Below are positions 6,022 through 13,842 of a DNA stretch of 17,421 nt, piece by piece. The position numbers and the translations under genes were made by a program. Origin of the DNA: Dialister sp. CAG:486 (lineage in GTDB: Bacteria > Bacillota > Negativicutes > Veillonellales > Dialisteraceae); contig FR879535.1 of the NCBI GenBank assembly GCA_000434475.1, positions 1 to 17,421 of the forward strand, read 5' to 3'. Position 1 is the stretch's first letter; every line of letters begins with the position of its first letter. The notes beneath the pieces were generated by a model. It saw only the letters and a list, made by a program, of their open reading frames with translations. It had not been told where the DNA came from and made no database searches.

Positions 6022-8267
6022 TATCTAGTCCCCTTTCCCATAGTGCTTAAACTCAATTTAGCCTGTTTCACTTCTTGAATAAATGTTTTGCAATTTTCTA
6101 TATTCTTCTCTTTTTCTTCCAATTGCCGAACCAACCGATTTCCACTTTCTTGAATCTTATTCTGAATTTGGTCCACAAAAAGAACGGCTTTCTGATTTAA
6201 GCTACTGCTAATTTGTTCTGTTAAATCATTCAATTCTTCTTCCATATCCTTCAAAATCTGATTCAACGTCTTTTCTAAATACAATCTCAGCTTCTCCACG
6301 TTATTATCTTTGACCACATTATTTGGAAAAGCTTCTTCTATTTCATTTACATATTTTTCTACATTCACATTGACCGAAGGAAGTGTCAATTCCTGCATGA
6401 CAAGCTTGACCGGTCCCAAAATTTCCTCGACTTCATAAGGCACATTCGCTTCCTGGAAAGCATTCACTATTTGCTTTTTTAATTTGCCTTTTATCTGATC
6501 CACAGAAATGGCATACTGCAAATCTTCTTCCAAGTGTCTTTTAGCCTCTCGAGCAAAATCCCCCGCCTGCATCACTGCATCGGCTACTGAGGCTTCTCGC
6601 CATTCAACGCGTACTGTATAATGACGCCGCTTTTTCCACCATAGATGCCCTTCTGTATAGGAATGATCTTCATTTCTAACCTTGTCCTGACTTTTGACAT
6701 CTCTAAATCGATTTTGTTCTCCCATGATGTCATGCTCAATAGATTTCAACTGTTTCTTAGCATCAAAGGCCGCCTCGTTAAAGGTCTGTTCTAGGGTGCC
6801 TCTAGCCAAATCTAATGCCCGGTTGATTTCTCTCTGTTTCTTGAGAATTTCTCCCTTATCCAATTCTTTCAGGTCCGATAAATTCTGTTGTGCCACTTTC
6901 TGTATTTCATTCAATTTATCAAGGAAGCCCAATTCTTTTTGCTTGATATAATCTTCACTTTTTTCTTGCAGAATACGATTTCTTTCCTGTTTGTAGATAG
7001 TCAGTTTTTTCTTGCGAATCCCCTCATCAATATTTGACATCCCCAGCAAGAAGTCAGGATTGTCTTTTTCAAAATCCTTATAAGATTTTGAAAGGTTATC
7101 CATCGATTTTTTCTCTTCCTCTGACAACGGTTGGTGATTTTTCATTTTCTGCGCCGCTGTATACAAAAGCGAACTAATAAACACCGGTGGCAAGGCATCT
7201 GTAAAACGTTTCCCCTGACTACTAGAGGAATTCCTTTGTATCGTGTCTTTGGCTGCAGCAGATAACTTCGCAACTAATTGTGCTGCAGCACGCTGTAAAG
7301 GAAGGTTCGCATAGCTTTTTTCCTGCAACACCGAATCAAATTTACTTCCAATCAAAACCACATGCCCAATGCCTTCCTGCGGCAGTGCCTTCAATAAAAA
7401 GGTAACATCTTGGGCTGACATAAACTGCCCACAGAAACTCATTAAAAAGGCAGCATCGCAATTTTTAAGGAATCTTTTGGTGACAATGCTTCGAGAGACA
7501 ATAGGGTCATTTAGCCCTGGGGTATCAATGATTTCCAAATCTTTGAGAACTGGTTCATTCATGCCAAGTTCTATATATTTTACGAAAGGTGTATACTTTC
7601 CATCTGCTCCCACATACTCTTTCAAATCAGCCTCTAAATTATCACTTAGAGGGATTTCTTGATCGCTGCCAAGCAATGTATTTACAACAACACCGCGTGT
7701 ATCTGCCATTTCTGCCAATTCTTTGCATGCACGGAATTCCTCATCAATATTCTTTTTAAGCCGCTCAATCGTATACTGATCCAAAGAATCCCCCTGGACT
7801 GCGGCTATGTTATTCTGTAGCTTTCTAGTATACATACTCTTTTTGCTTTCAGCTCTTCGCTTCTTTTCATTCGATATTGCTGTTTCAAGTCTCTCGTCAA
7901 ACGTTGCCGCATTTTGGAGAATGGCATTCCAATCCTTATCTTCATAAAAAACAATTTTGGCGTAACGTGTCTCACTGTAGGAAATCTTCGTCAAAGCAGC
8001 TGTCATAGGCGTAGCGGCTTTAGGCAAAATATCTTTCCCTCTAAATAACAGGGCATTTAGAAAAGAAGATTTTCCTGCTTTGACCCCGCCAACGATACCG
8101 ATTTTTAATGTGCGGTTAGTATCAACCACATCTTGCCATCCATCTTCCACCTGTTTTAATTCTAAATTAAAACTATCAATATACTGCTCATCAATCATGG
8201 ACCGTCCAGTTTCCAGAACCTTTCCGATTTCATGAAGCTTTTTAAAATAGGTAGTGTTCAATTCCAT
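6021..8267 (-). CDS. Dynamin-like GTPase, long form
   Basis: A 748-aa dynamin-family GTPase. G1 is GGVKAGKS (60-67), G2 is T86 in AATPMT, G3 is DTPG (248-251) and G4 is SKFD (308-311). A helical insert of roughly 130 residues sits between G2 and G3 (about 110-235), much longer than in the sister proteins. The C-terminal half is coiled-coil stalk, interrupted by a basic aromatic patch, HLWWKKRRHY (541-550), that could contact lipid. No transmembrane helix is apparent. I chose the ATG at 8267 because GGAGG lies 7 nt upstream, just after the stop of the previous gene. A longer frame to 8300 would run into that gene without a better ribosome binding site. It is translationally coupled to the downstream 422-aa GTPase. 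Confidence 0.9.
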   Translation of the reverse strand: MELNTTYFKKLHEIGKVLETGRSMIDEQYIDSFNLELKQVEDGWQDVVDTNRTLKIGIVGGVKAGKSSFLNALLFRGKDILPKAATPMTAALTKISYSETRYAKIVFYEDKDWNAILQNAATFDERLETAISNEKKRRAESKKSMYTRKLQNNIAAVQGDSLDQYTIERLKKNIDEEFRACKELAEMADTRGVVVNTLLGSDQEIPLSDNLEADLKEYVGADGKYTPFVKYIELGMNEPVLKDLEIIDTPGLNDPIVSRSIVTKRFLKNCDAAFLMSFCGQFMSAQDVTFLLKALPQEGIGHVVLIGSKFDSVLQEKSYANLPLQRAAAQLVAKLSAAAKDTIQRNSSSSQGKRFTDALPPVFISSLLYTAAQKMKNHQPLSEEEKKSMDNLSKSYKDFEKDNPDFLLGMSNIDEGIRKKKLTIYKQERNRILQEKSEDYIKQKELGFLDKLNEIQKVAQQNLSDLKELDKGEILKKQREINRALDLARGTLEQTFNEAAFDAKKQLKSIEHDIMGEQNRFRDVKSQDKVRNEDHSYTEGHLWWKKRRHYTVRVEWREASVADAVMQAGDFAREAKRHLEEDLQYAISVDQIKGKLKKQIVNAFQEANVPYEVEEILGPVKLVMQELTLPSVNVNVEKYVNEIEEAFPNNVVKDNNVEKLRLYLEKTLNQILKDMEEELNDLTEQISSSLNQKAVLFVDQIQNKIQESGNRLVRQLEEKEKNIENCKTFIQEVKQAKLSLSTMGKGTR

Positions 8268-8280
8268 TTTGTTTTCCTCC

Positions 8281-9996
8281 TTAGGCTTCTGCTGCCCCAA
8301 AAGTACTTTTGATCTGTTCCAGTTTGGTAATGTCTTGTGTCAATGCCTGTATCTTTCGATCAATCTCTTCCTGCTTTTCCTTCTTGCTGCTCTGCAGTTG
8401 TTTCAATACTTTCATCTGTTCTTCGATTTCTGTCTGAAACTTCTCTTCTATTTCCTGCATGAGAGAAGACTGTACACTATCCATACTTTCTTTGATTTTT
8501 GGTGCTAATTCTCCGCAGAGACGAGGAATGGCAACATTTTCAATTTGTTCTTGCACTTTATTTCTTTCAAAATATTTGGATACAAAAGACAGAATATCTG
8601 GCAAGAAGATAAGAACCAATTCCAAAATCGGTGCAATCACATTTGTCACAACAGCTAATGTAGTTGTTATTGTTTTATAAAGAACTTTCTCGGCTCCCAT
8701 GCTATTAGTAGCAATTCTATTCAGCCCTTTGATCCACTGACCCGAATGAGACTTGAAGCTTTCCACAGACATTCTGGATAATTCTGCCAACTGATCCACT
8801 TTTCCGTTTAAGTCAGGCATTCCATCCGAAGTATGCTCCAAAAGATCACCAATGTCAGAAACTATATTCGTTGCAAAATTCCCCAAGGCTTCATTGGTTG
8901 ATTCAATCAATCGAGGGCGAATGATTCCATTAACACATTGCTTAAATGAATCAGGCCCCTGCATGGCTGCTGATGTCAAAGTCTCTACATTTTCCATCAA
9001 CGAACCTCGGATATCACTTATAATTCTTTCATATACTTGATTTTGGAAATCTCTATGAATCTGATCCTTTTTCTGTTCAAATCGAGTTTTCATTGCTTCT
9101 CTTGCTCGTTCACAACGTCTAATTTCTCTATCAATAGAAGACGTATCAAAAGCCATAGCTCCCTTAGCCAGTTTCAAACCAGAAAGGCACCGATCTAGCA
9201 AGAAGATAATTTCATCATCAAAACAATGCTGTAACATATCTTTCGATTTGAACGATTGAATCATCCGTTTCAATTTTTCTGGTAATTGCTCATCATCCAC
9301 GGCTGATGTATTGACCAAATCAGGATTTACTCCATTCAAAGACTGAAGATGCTGTCTGATATTTTCTGTGGTCAGTTGTACGTTTTCTTTTGATAACTTA
9401 TCACACTTTGTCAACACATATCCTACATAGGGGCTATAACTCCTGATTTCATTCAAAAAATTGACAGAAGAATCAGTCATGCACCCGCTTTCTATATTGG
9501 TGACAAAAAGATAGGCTGTTGCTTGTCCGATATACTGCAAAAGGGCTTTGTTATGGGCTTCGACTCCAGAATTAAAGCCTGGCATATCCACCAAAACGTA
9601 ATCCGATAACTCCTTCAATACTGGATTATTTAAATGATAGACATATTTCAGATATGTATCTGGATCTGGTGTTGGTACGTCTGCCAAGCTACAATGTTCT
9701 GCTTCTCCAGAAGATAAAACCAAATCAACGCCTTCTTTTTCATCATATACAAGTTCTGTCGCAATAGCGGTCTTTGGGGTTACATCTTCTTTCAATAAAT
9801 TGATTCCAAGTAAACGATTCATCAGTGCAGTCTTACCAGAACTGAACTCCCCAATAACCAAAACTTTGATTTTAAAGTCTTGTACTTTATCAGTTAACTC
9901 TTCTGCAGTCGTAATCAAATTTGTAGAAGAAGGAATATCCTTTTTTACAATGTCTTTCGCAGTCTGTAACGCCTGTAAATACTTATTCTTGTTCAT
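8281..9996 (-). CDS. Dynamin-like GTPase with hydrophobic membrane segment
   Basis: A 571-aa bacterial dynamin. G1 is GEFSSGKT (49-56), G2 lies in VTPKTA (72-77), G3 is DMPG (137-140) and G4 is TKCD (196-199). A helical stalk follows, then a strongly hydrophobic stretch (about 447-473, LAVVTNVIAPILELVLIFLP) that fits a membrane-inserting paddle as in other bacterial dynamins, then a C-terminal coiled coil (about 500-565). The ATG at 9996 is chosen because AAGGAG sits 6 nt before it; an in-frame extension to 10026 lacks one. It is the first GTPase of the operon and the only one with an obvious membrane anchor, so it probably recruits the others. The next gene starts 13 nt after its stop. Confidence 0.9.
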   Translation of the reverse strand: MNKNKYLQALQTAKDIVKKDIPSSTNLITTAEELTDKVQDFKIKVLVIGEFSSGKTALMNRLLGINLLKEDVTPKTAIATELVYDEKEGVDLVLSSGEAEHCSLADVPTPDPDTYLKYVYHLNNPVLKELSDYVLVDMPGFNSGVEAHNKALLQYIGQATAYLFVTNIESGCMTDSSVNFLNEIRSYSPYVGYVLTKCDKLSKENVQLTTENIRQHLQSLNGVNPDLVNTSAVDDEQLPEKLKRMIQSFKSKDMLQHCFDDEIIFLLDRCLSGLKLAKGAMAFDTSSIDREIRRCERAREAMKTRFEQKKDQIHRDFQNQVYERIISDIRGSLMENVETLTSAAMQGPDSFKQCVNGIIRPRLIESTNEALGNFATNIVSDIGDLLEHTSDGMPDLNGKVDQLAELSRMSVESFKSHSGQWIKGLNRIATNSMGAEKVLYKTITTTLAVVTNVIAPILELVLIFLPDILSFVSKYFERNKVQEQIENVAIPRLCGELAPKIKESMDSVQSSLMQEIEEKFQTEIEEQMKVLKQLQSSKKEKQEEIDRKIQALTQDITKLEQIKSTFGAAEA

Positions 9997-10068
9997 CGCT
10001 TTCTCCTTTGCTACGAACTTACCCAAAGTGATTAGTTGCCTACCGCTTACTGCAAATAGATCACTATT

Positions 10069-10278
10069 CTATATCTTCAGTTCAAACTTATTACAAGTAT
10101 GACGCCCCTTGGTCTTCAACCCCACAGACTTCATACAGCGAGCCTCTTTTTCTCTATCGAATTCCCACCAATTTCCGGGCAGTGGCTTGATGGCCGAATT
10201 GGTCGGATCGTACCAGTGTTTACAAAAAGCACAATATCCAAGGCGGAAATCGCCGGCATAAAATTTTCCTTTACTCAT
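10069..10278 (-). CDS. Small four-cysteine protein, putative zinc-binding
   Basis: A 69-aa protein with C16-x2-C19, C48 and C62 in the context YCAFCKHWYD...ARCMK...TCNKFELK, spaced like a small treble-clef or rubredoxin-type zinc site. No signal peptide or membrane segment is seen. The start is the ATG at 10278, with AAAGGAG about 10 nt upstream. A GTG at 10287 in the same frame lies too close to that site. It sits between the WYL regulator and the first dynamin, with no terminator on either side, so it is probably co-transcribed. It could be a zinc-sensing or protein-binding accessory. Its function is unknown. Confidence 0.75.
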   Translation of the reverse strand: MSKGKFYAGDFRLGYCAFCKHWYDPTNSAIKPLPGNWWEFDREKEARCMKSVGLKTKGRHTCNKFELKI

Positions 10279-10302
10279 TTTGAACACTCTCCTTTTGTAA
10301 TA

Positions 10303-10344
10303 GGTAAGCGGTTGACAGTTAGCAGTTGGCGGTTAACAGGTTAC
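10303..10344. repeat. 7-bp-period degenerate tandem repeat, 6 units (consensus RGTTRRC)
   Basis: Six consecutive heptads fit RGTTRRC with few changes, for example GGTTGAC, AGTTAGC and AGTTGGC. They fill the 76-nt gap between the WYL gene and the four-cysteine gene. Similar heptads in opposite orientation (GCCTACC, GCTTACT) lie near 10038-10051 in the next gap. Confidence 0.6.
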
Positions 10345-10354
10345 GATCAACTGC

Positions 10355-11266
10355 CTACTGAATGACCTTCACCTTATCGCCCTGACTTCCCAGCCACATA
10401 TCGATGCCAATTCCATAGGCTTCGGCCACGATGGTATAGACGCCGTCTTTTTCTTCCAGTATTTGCGCCGTAGGGAGTCTATCCAGCACGGCTTCTACGG
10501 AAGGTCCGCTGTAGGTGAATTTCACGCGGCGCAAAGGCCCTGGGTACATGAATTGCACCCGTTTCCGGAATTCGCCATCTTTGAAACGGTCCGCATAGGG
10601 GATGTGAAAGGCATTTCCTGTGCTTTCCATGTCTTTGATACGGTCCACCCGGAAGATGGTGGGAAATTCGGTTTCTTCTTCTTTGAAGGCGACCAGGTAG
10701 AAATAAAACTCAGAGAATAATATAGCTACAGGCTTCACGTCGTGGTGCCGTTCTACGCCGTCTTGGCGGATATAACGGATATGTAGGATTTCCTGTTTCT
10801 GAATGGCCAGTGACAGATCCCATAACGGGTCCAGCAGTTTCTTTTTGTGATGAAGCGGCACGTAGTAGAAAGTTTCATTTTTGATGATGTCTTCTACGGT
10901 GGTCCGATCTTTTTCTATGCAGGTGGCGGTGAGCTTGTCCAGGATGGTATGCAGTTCTCCCGGTTCCAGTGCGCGGCTTTCCAGAAGGATTTTGGCTAAT
11001 GCCAAGATTTCTTTATGATTCAGATGTTCATAGGTAGAGCGAATCAGTCGGTATCCTTTCTTGGCAGGGCTGTACTCGATGGTTCCACGGTCCCCTTGGA
11101 GTGATTTCTCTGCCAAATAGGCACGGAGTTCATCGATGTCTCGCTGGATAGTCTTGACCGTGACTCCATAAATTTCCGCCAGTTCTTTTTTGGAAATTAC
11201 TTCGCCATGGCTCAGCCGTTCATACATATCCAGTAGCCTGGCACCTTTGTTTTCTGTATCGATCAT
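10355..11266 (-). CDS. WYL-domain transcriptional regulator
   Basis: A 303-aa protein of normal length for the HTH-WYL-WCX family. The N-terminal winged HTH (about 7-75) contains SKKELAEIYGVTVKTIQRDI. The WYL domain (about 155-240) has ILHIRYIRQDG and FYFYLVAF at the WYL position, with FRVDRI. The WCX tail (245-303) ends WLGSQGDKVKVIQ. The ATG at 11266 has AAAGGAG 6 nt upstream; a GTG at 11284 is less well placed. WYL proteins bind DNA and are thought to sense nucleic acid or nucleotide ligands. Several (BrxR, CapW) repress phage-defence operons. As first gene of the dynamin operon it is a plausible autoregulator of that operon. Its GC content looks higher than that of the dynamin genes, suggesting a different origin. 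Confidence 0.92.
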   Translation of the reverse strand: MIDTENKGARLLDMYERLSHGEVISKKELAEIYGVTVKTIQRDIDELRAYLAEKSLQGDRGTIEYSPAKKGYRLIRSTYEHLNHKEILALAKILLESRALEPGELHTILDKLTATCIEKDRTTVEDIIKNETFYYVPLHHKKKLLDPLWDLSLAIQKQEILHIRYIRQDGVERHHDVKPVAILFSEFYFYLVAFKEEETEFPTIFRVDRIKDMESTGNAFHIPYADRFKDGEFRKRVQFMYPGPLRRVKFTYSGPSVEAVLDRLPTAQILEEKDGVYTIVAEAYGIGIDMWLGSQGDKVKVIQ

Positions 11267-11279
11267 ATCTATCTCCTTT

Positions 11280-11308
11280 AGCACCTCTGTAATGAAAAGG
11301 CGGGTGCT
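11280..11308. promoter_or_regulatory. Inverted repeat upstream of the WYL gene (candidate operator)
   Basis: AGCACC (11280-11285) and GGTGCT (11303-11308) flank 17 nt in the leader of the WYL gene, one arm abutting the AAAGGAG ribosome binding site. It could be an operator for the WYL dimer or an RNA hairpin limiting translation. An AT-rich TAATAAAATATAG stretch just upstream may hold the -10 box. Confidence 0.35.
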
Positions 11309-11353
11309 CTATATTTTATTATCCTCACCCCCATGGACATATGATGGGAAAGT

Positions 11354-11410
11354 AAAAAAATACAAAAAGACCTCATCATAAAAAGAAAAATCTCTTCATG
11401 ATGAGGTCTT
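11354..11410 (-). terminator. Terminator of the zinc-ribbon operon
   Basis: The 13-bp perfect stem AAGACCTCATCAT/ATGATGAGGTCTT (11367-11379 and 11398-11410) is followed on the minus strand by TTTTTGTATTTTTTT. It ends transcription coming from the 11830-14148 block before the WYL operon begins. Confidence 0.75.
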
Positions 11411-11607
11411 GAAAAGTAAGGGGAACGTCCGTTTACCCCCCCCCAAAAAAAATATGTTGTGTATGCATGATAACGTCACAAAGGTGCCCCATGATTTCTT
11501 GCCATTTCATCATGTCCGTACACCCCCGTTTCCCACACGCTTTCGCTTTAGAATAATTTTTATAGTTTAATTATATCATATGCATGTCCATGTTACTAAG
11601 TGAAGTT
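11411..11607. other. Intergenic stretch with T8G9 homopolymer and promoter-like AT block
   Basis: No convincing gene is present. On the minus strand a T8 run followed by a G9 run (11436-11452) lies at the end of a 26-codon frame that begins MMKWQEIMGH and stops right after the G run. That frame has only a weak GGGGG site upstream. A TATAAT-containing AT block lies near 11570. It could be a small peptide or RNA gene, or decayed sequence. Confidence 0.25.
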
Positions 11608-11646
11608 TAGGGAAACACTGATAACGATTTCATCAGCGTTTCCCTA
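11608..11646. repeat. Hairpin built from two copies of the island inverted-repeat motif
   Basis: TAGGGAAACACTGAT (11608-11622) pairs with its complement at 11632-11646 with one mismatch. Each arm carries the same AGGGAAACxCTGAT core found at 1407-1426 and 14561-14580. It looks like the two ends of an element brought together after loss of its interior, or a tiny non-autonomous palindromic element. Confidence 0.5.
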
Positions 11647-11829
11647 GGTATCAGTAATCATAATGTTGTCAGAAACTGCAAGTGCCTCATAGTTCTCAAA
11701 TAGCTTCGATTGTGTCACTATCCGTCCCCTTCGTTTCCAACTATATGTACAAGGTTCTAAGCGCTCCGCATAAAATAATAACGCCAGAGAACCCTGAAAA
11801 GCCTTTGTCTCGTTAGAATCTTTGAGACA
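11644..11829 (-). pseudogene. 61-codon in-frame extension after the amber stop of the secreted-protein gene
   Basis: Immediately after the TAG at 11830-11832, in the same frame, 61 codons stay open to a TAG at 11644-11646 inside the hairpin. The translation looks protein-like (for example FQGSLALLFYAERLEPCTYS). No start codon or ribosome binding site serves it independently. It may be the original C-terminus cut off by a nonsense mutation. Chance openness over 61 codons is possible. Confidence 0.3.
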
Positions 11830-12285
11830 CTAATTATATAAATTTTGCATGCACCGTTTATAGGTTTCTATCACAATTTGATTATATCCAAATTCTTTAT
11901 TCTCATCGAAAGCCTGGAAATCTCGTCCATCAATACTGCAATACGTTCCCTGCCGTGATTCAATATATTCATAGGTATTGGAACCATCCACAGTTCCCTG
12001 TTCCACGTTGTATCGAATCACATTGACCGCAAATCTTGTCTGCCCCGGTCCGATGCCACGTTCTGAAATCAAAACGTAAGAAGACCAATCGATATAAAAT
12101 CCATATCCCATATGTCCACGAACCAGTTCGTAATTGGAATTTCCCCACAGATGATCTTCATACATCCCTGCTGCACTGACAGAAAATGGAGACATGTCTT
12201 GCTGCGAGAGGACTGTCGGAACCCCACATGCCAAAGCTGCCCCTAAAAGAATCGCTGTGACTGTATTTTTCATATTCCATTTCAT
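11830..12285 (-). CDS. Secreted hypothetical protein
   Basis: A 151-aa protein with a clear signal peptide: MKWNMKN, then hydrophobic TAILLGAALACGVPTVL, with likely cleavage after the SVSA motif near residue 39. The mature part is beta-rich and aromatic (YGFYIDWSSYVL, RFAVNVIRY), like small exported proteins whose domain sits on the cell surface or in the periplasm. The ATG at 12285 is chosen because AAAAGGAG lies 7 nt upstream and the signal peptide begins there. Longer frames would overlap the upstream gene. It is the last gene of the zinc-ribbon operon. The frame continues 61 codons past the TAG stop, so the present form may be truncated. No family recognised. Confidence 0.78.
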   Translation of the reverse strand: MKWNMKNTVTAILLGAALACGVPTVLSQQDMSPFSVSAAGMYEDHLWGNSNYELVRGHMGYGFYIDWSSYVLISERGIGPGQTRFAVNVIRYNVEQGTVDGSNTYEYIESRQGTYCSIDGRDFQAFDENKEFGYNQIVIETYKRCMQNLYN

Positions 12286-12334
12286 AGGTATGCTCCTTTT
12301 TATACTACTTAGTGAGTGCTCATTGAACCATTTC

Positions 12335-13144
12335 TTAAATGACTCCGCGGCGTTCTGCATCACTAGCCAGCTGATTGGCTTTTGCCAAGAATACATGGGC
12401 CAGGTCTACATTTTTCTGTTCATACAAGTATGCATGGTAGTGTCCAGGATTTTTCCCTTTTCCCGTAAATAGTCCACTATCTACCGTATTCTTCCCATCC
12501 AATTTCCAGGAAATAAACATGGGCAGGTAATGATCATTTCCATTCCATTCTCCCATACCTTGATCCTCCCCTGGAATATCATTTAGAATATTGAATTTAA
12601 CGATGATGCTGTTGGCCTGTGCTTTTTTGAAATAGTCATGAAATTTTTTCAAACATTCCGGATTTTCAATGGTTGCCGCGCGATGATTTTTCATATCAAC
12701 AATCCAAAGCTTCCCATCTGCCAGGGCCATGAATCCTTTGTCGTAGCCTTCTACATATCCTGAATAGGCAGTAACTTTTGCTACATCAATTCCCATGCGC
12801 TTCATTTGGTCTTTGGCTTTTTGCAAGTACTGATCTACTGGTTGTGCATCCGCTTCTCCTTGCTTAGAGAAAGCGTCCGGTTTGCTTTGGGCTGCTGCCG
12901 AAGAGGTAGCAGCAGGTGAAGATACACTTTGTTTATCCCCGCCGAAATGTTGATAGCCAAGAAATCCTCCCCCAAGAAGAATAATGGCCGCCGCTGCACA
13001 AAGAATCCACTTTTGCTGCCCTGCGGTCTCATTTCCGTCGTTGGTATATCTAGCTTCCTGTCCCTGAAGTGGTGCGCCGCACTTGGGACAAAATTTCTTT
13101 CCACTATCCACGGGACTTCCACACTTTGGGCAAAATCGATTCAT
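12335..13144 (-). CDS. Zinc-ribbon membrane-anchored protein
   Basis: A 269-aa protein. An N-terminal zinc ribbon has C5-x2-C8 and C19-x2-C22 (FCPKCGSPVDSGKKFCPKCG), typical of the zinc-ribbon domain that precedes a single membrane helix. The helix is at about 46-63 (WILCAAAAIILLGGGFLGYQ). A Ser/Ala-rich linker and a domain of about 180 residues, presumably outside the membrane, follow. The ATG at 13144 is chosen because the zinc ribbon starts right after it, although its ribosome binding site (AGAGATG) is weak. In-frame TTG/ATG codons at 13165 and 13153 are alternatives. It follows the neighbouring zinc-ribbon gene by 17 nt. The substrate or ligand of the outer domain is unknown. Confidence 0.8.
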   Translation of the reverse strand: MNRFCPKCGSPVDSGKKFCPKCGAPLQGQEARYTNDGNETAGQQKWILCAAAAIILLGGGFLGYQHFGGDKQSVSSPAATSSAAAQSKPDAFSKQGEADAQPVDQYLQKAKDQMKRMGIDVAKVTAYSGYVEGYDKGFMALADGKLWIVDMKNHRAATIENPECLKKFHDYFKKAQANSIIVKFNILNDIPGEDQGMGEWNGNDHYLPMFISWKLDGKNTVDSGLFTGKGKNPGHYHAYLYEQKNVDLAHVFLAKANQLASDAERRGVI

Positions 13145-13161
13145 AGAAATCATCTCTTTTC

Positions 13162-13806
13162 TCAATTAATCTTATCGGTCTGAATCTGTACAGATATTTT
13201 CGTCGGATCGTCTTGTTTTACAATGCCGACACATTTTCCCTCTGCTGCCACAAAGTCCCCCACTTTGACTTTATTGGCCTCTGCTGCTTTTTCTGATGGC
13301 AAATCAACTAGAATCAAATAATTTTTCCCCGCCATGTTTTTATTTCCTATGAGCAATCCATAATTTTGGCTATTAGAAAACTGGCTTTTGGTAATCAGCT
13401 GACCCGTAACTTTGACTTGTTTATCTTTATACTGTTTCTCTGCACTGGACTGGTCTCTGACATAGTCGTTAATCATGTCATCGGCTTTGACGGAAATACT
13501 TCCTCCTGAGGAAGTAGATGTATCAGAAGACGAATCTGAGCTCACTGATAAAGCAATCCCTATGACCAAAACCACTGCCGCTGCAATGCCCAGGGGCATC
13601 CATTTTTTATATCCCTTTGGGGACGTTTGGGGTGCACTAATGGAAGGATCGAGTGATACCTTCGTTCCACATTCACTGCAAAAATTTTCTTTGGGGTCTA
13701 GCACCGCTCCACAATTTGGGCATCTTTTTACGGAAGCCCCGCAAGCCGTACAAAACATAGCCCCTTCCTCTAATGGTGCTCCACATTTCGGGCATTTCCT
13801 TTCCAT
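13162..13806 (-). CDS. Double zinc-ribbon membrane protein with OB-fold-like domain
   Basis: A 214-aa protein with two consecutive zinc ribbons: C5/C8/C19/C22 and C29/C32/C43/C46. One membrane helix follows at about 69-90 (PLGIAAAVVLVIGIALSV), then a Ser/Thr linker and a C-terminal domain (about 108-214). That domain begins KADDMINDYVRDQSSAEKQY and continues KQVKVTGQL, the pattern of tRNA_anti-like/OB_aCoil domains. The start at 13806 has AAGGAGG 8 nt upstream. Zinc ribbons are predicted cytoplasmic and the OB-like domain outside. It is second in an operon with the XRE regulator upstream. Its role is unknown; envelope sensing or structural roles are possible. Confidence 0.87.
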   Translation of the reverse strand: MERKCPKCGAPLEEGAMFCTACGASVKRCPNCGAVLDPKENFCSECGTKVSLDPSISAPQTSPKGYKKWMPLGIAAAVVLVIGIALSVSSDSSSDTSTSSGGSISVKADDMINDYVRDQSSAEKQYKDKQVKVTGQLITKSQFSNSQNYGLLIGNKNMAGKNYLILVDLPSEKAAEANKVKVGDFVAAEGKCVGIVKQDDPTKISVQIQTDKIN

Positions 13807-13842
13807 AGCCGTTTCCTCCTTGTACCACTAAGCTCCTATTCT

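Noticed and set aside
1300..11530. Similarity between 1307-1329 (CATGATTTGCCATCATTTCATC) region and 11489-11511
   Set aside because: Only short AT-rich blocks match with shifts; not enough to call a repeat.
12286..12396. Longer start for the secreted-protein gene
   Set aside because: The extension would overlap the preceding gene and bury the signal peptide; the ATG at 12285 has AAAAGGAG at the right distance.
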